From: an uncultured Acidimicrobiia bacterium
GTDB lineage: Bacteria > Actinomycetota > Acidimicrobiia > IMCC26256 > CALEDW01
Reading direction: 5' to 3'
DNA: 7,000 bases
Assembly: GCA_937949585.1 (NCBI GenBank)
Contig: CALEDW010000290.1
Location: forward strand, 1 to 7,000
How positions within the stretch are numbered: position 1 is the stretch's first letter; every line of letters starts with the position of its first letter. A program made the position numbers and the translations under genes. Positions 5,364-7,000 of this stretch are shown here, piece after piece. The notes beneath the pieces were generated by a model. The model searched no databases, had not been told where the DNA came from, and was given only the letters and a program-made list of their open reading frames with translations.

Positions 5364-6999
5364 GGCGGCGCAGGCGCTTCTCCAGGCTGACCACCGTACC
5401 GGCGAGCGCGGCGGCGACGGCGATGCGTGCCCAGGCCCCGGGACCGATCGCCGCGGTGCCGAACGCGACCTGCATCGGGGGCAGGTAGGTGAAGGCGAGC
5501 TGGGCCGCGGCCTGGGTCGCGACCCCCACCAGGATCCACGGGTTCGACCACCAACCGATCTCGGCGATGCGGTGGGTGAGGGACCGGCAGGTGAGCAGGT
5601 AGGCGATCTTCACCCCGATGAAGAGGTTGATCGCGGCGGTGCGGGCCTCGGCCACCGAGGCGCCGTGGTCCTGCTCCCAGCGGAACATCCAGGTCGCGCT
5701 GGCGGCGAGGATCGTGCCCACGATCACGATGCGCTGCACGAGGGCCCGGGTGAGGATCGGGGCCCCGGGATCCCGCGGCGGCCGGTCCATCACGTCGGCC
5801 TCGCGGGGCTCGAAGGCCAGCATCAACCCGAGGGCCAGGGCCGTGGTCATGTTGATCCACAGGATCTGCACCGGCAGGATCGGCAGCGTCGTCCCGGCGA
5901 CGATCGCGGTGAGCAGCACGAGCCCCTCACCGGCGTTCGTCGGCAGGATCCAGGCGATGAACTTCGTGAGGTTGGCGAACACGGTGCGCCCCTCTTCCAC
6001 CGCGGCCTCGATGGTGGCGAAGTCGTCGTCGAGCAGCACCATGTCGGCCGCCTCCTTGGCCACCTCGGTGCCGGAGCGGCCCATGGCCACGCCGATGTCG
6101 GCCCGTCGCAGCGCCGGCGCGTCGTTCACGCCGTCGCCGGTCATGGCCACCACGTGGCCCCGGTCCTGCAGTGCCTCGACGATCCGCAGCTTCTGCTCCG
6201 GTGCCACCCCGGCGAACACCGCGGCGCGCTCCACCGCTTCGGGCACCTCGGCGTCGTCGAGCTCGGCGAGCTCGGCCCCGGTGAGCACCCGGCCCGGGCC
6301 GGTCTCGTCGAGCAGCCCGATGCGCCGGGCCACCGCCGCCGCGGTGGTGGCATGGTCCCCGGTGATCATCTTCACCGTGATCCCGGCCCGCCGGCAGGCC
6401 GCCACCGCAGCCCGTGCGCCGGGCCGGGGCGGGTCGGCCATGGCCACCAGTCCGCACAGGGTGAGGTCGTCCACGTCGGACTCCCCGAAGGCGTCGTCGG
6501 GTCCGGCGTAGGTGCCCACGGCCACGGCCAGGACCCGTAACCCGTCGGCGGCGAGCTCCTCGGCGGCGGCCAGCACCCCCGCGGCGACGACCGGTCGGCG
6601 GGTCCCACGGTCGTCGAGGCACCAGCGGGTCCGGTCCAGCACCCGCTCGACGGCGCCTTTCACCGCCACCACCCGGGACCCGTCGGGGGCGTCGTGCAGG
6701 GTCGCCATGAACGCACGGGCCGAGGAGAACGGCACCACGCCGCGGCGCCGGTGATCGGCGCGCAGGGCGTCGGTGTCGACGCCGGCCTTGCGGGCGAGGC
6801 GGAGCAGCGCCCCCTCGGTGGGATCGCCGACGACCCGCCAGCGCCCGTCGTCGGCGACGAGCCGGGCGTCGTTGCACAGCGCCGCGACGGCCAGGCACCA
6901 CCACCAGGCCCGGTCGCGTTCTGGCCCCGGGGCGGCCCCCTCGGCGCTGCGGATCTCACCCGCCGGGCCGTATCCGGTGCCGGTGACCCGCAGGCGGGC
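5350..6999 (-). CDS. P2-type cation-transporting P-type ATPase, C-terminal part (partial at right edge)
   Basis: On the - strand the frame is open from base 6999 to the TGA at 5350-5352, giving 549 residues of the C-terminal portion; roughly 350 N-terminal residues (actuator domain, M1-M4, DKTGT phosphorylation site) are off the window. Visible in order, numbering from the edge: nucleotide-binding domain with GDPTEGAL (58-65) and KGAVE (114-118, normally KGAPE), P-domain DPPRPG (189-194), MITGDH (211-216), TGDGVNDAPA (287-296), then hydrophobic segments M5-M10. This is the Ca-ATPase/PacL/CtpF-like group that pumps cations across the membrane using ATP. The sixth membrane segment reads WINMTTALALGLMLAFEP, in which the usual Asp of the N-x-x-T-D ion site is replaced by Thr (Thr386), so the ion cannot be assigned as calcium. 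The protein ends in a basic tail (KRLRRRP). It converges with yebC, 9 bases apart. Confidence 0.93.
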   Translation of the reverse strand, partial: ARLRVTGTGYGPAGEIRSAEGAAPGPERDRAWWWCLAVAALCNDARLVADDGRWRVVGDPTEGALLRLARKAGVDTDALRADHRRRGVVPFSSARAFMATLHDAPDGSRVVAVKGAVERVLDRTRWCLDDRGTRRPVVAAGVLAAAEELAADGLRVLAVAVGTYAGPDDAFGESDVDDLTLCGLVAMADPPRPGARAAVAACRRAGITVKMITGDHATTAAAVARRIGLLDETGPGRVLTGAELAELDDAEVPEAVERAAVFAGVAPEQKLRIVEALQDRGHVVAMTGDGVNDAPALRRADIGVAMGRSGTEVAKEAADMVLLDDDFATIEAAVEEGRTVFANLTKFIAWILPTNAGEGLVLLTAIVAGTTLPILPVQILWINMTTALALGLMLAFEPREADVMDRPPRDPGAPILTRALVQRIVIVGTILAASATWMFRWEQDHGASVAEARTAAINLFIGVKIAYLLTCRSLTHRIAEIGWWSNPWILVGVATQAAAQLAFTYLPPMQVAFGTAAIGPGAWARIAVAAALAGTVVSLEKRLRRRPVV

Positions 7000-7000
7000 A

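Noticed and set aside
5572..6540. Two + strand open frames (about 300 and 320 codons) across the ATPase gene.
   Set aside because: They lie opposite the conserved P-domain and membrane segments of the ATPase and show only biased Ser/Ala/Arg or Gly/His composition.

Overview
The window is a G+C-rich stretch with almost no intergenic space, frequent GTG starts, few Shine-Dalgarno sequences and two TAGCAT -10 boxes placed directly in front of start codons. With the pdxS-pdxT-yebC gene order, this points to a high-GC actinobacterium. My best guess within that phylum is an Acidimicrobiia-like lineage, but this rests on remembered gene order, not on any search. Eight protein genes can be supported, two of them cut by the window edges. 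No RNA genes, mobile elements, CRISPR arrays or long repeats were seen, and no gene-free stretch reaches 300 bases; the longest is 88 bases (399-486).

Layout. Positions 1-398 (+) hold the C-terminal part of an inositol-monophosphatase family protein. After the 88-base gap with a probable leaderless promoter comes an envelope group on the + strand: a LemA family membrane protein (487-1047), an HtpX-like M48 metalloprotease with about four membrane segments (1065-1982), and a DUF3048 (YerB-like) lipoprotein (1979-3055) whose GTG start overlaps the protease stop. A second TAGCAT box overlaps the DUF3048 stop codon and probably starts the next unit: pdxS (3066-3962) and pdxT (4011-4583), the synthase and glutaminase subunits of the DXP-independent pyridoxal 5'-phosphate synthase, then yebC (4588-5340), a YebC/TACO1 family protein whose strong Shine-Dalgarno lies in the last codons of pdxT. 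On the - strand, ending only 9 bases from the yebC stop, is the C-terminal two thirds of a P2-type cation-transporting ATPase (5350-6999, running off the right edge).

How they work together. PdxS and PdxT form one enzyme complex (PdxT supplies ammonia from glutamine to PdxS). LemA, the M48 protease and the DUF3048 lipoprotein are all predicted at the membrane or outside it and are packed as one unit, so a shared envelope function is plausible but unproven. The clearest points for a second look are the two leaderless promoters, an unusual Gly-to-Leu change beside the PdxT nucleophile, the lack of the usual membrane Asp in the ATPase, and the absence of ruvC after yebC. Nothing in the window is a convincing wholly new system; the LemA/M48/DUF3048 group is the least understood part.
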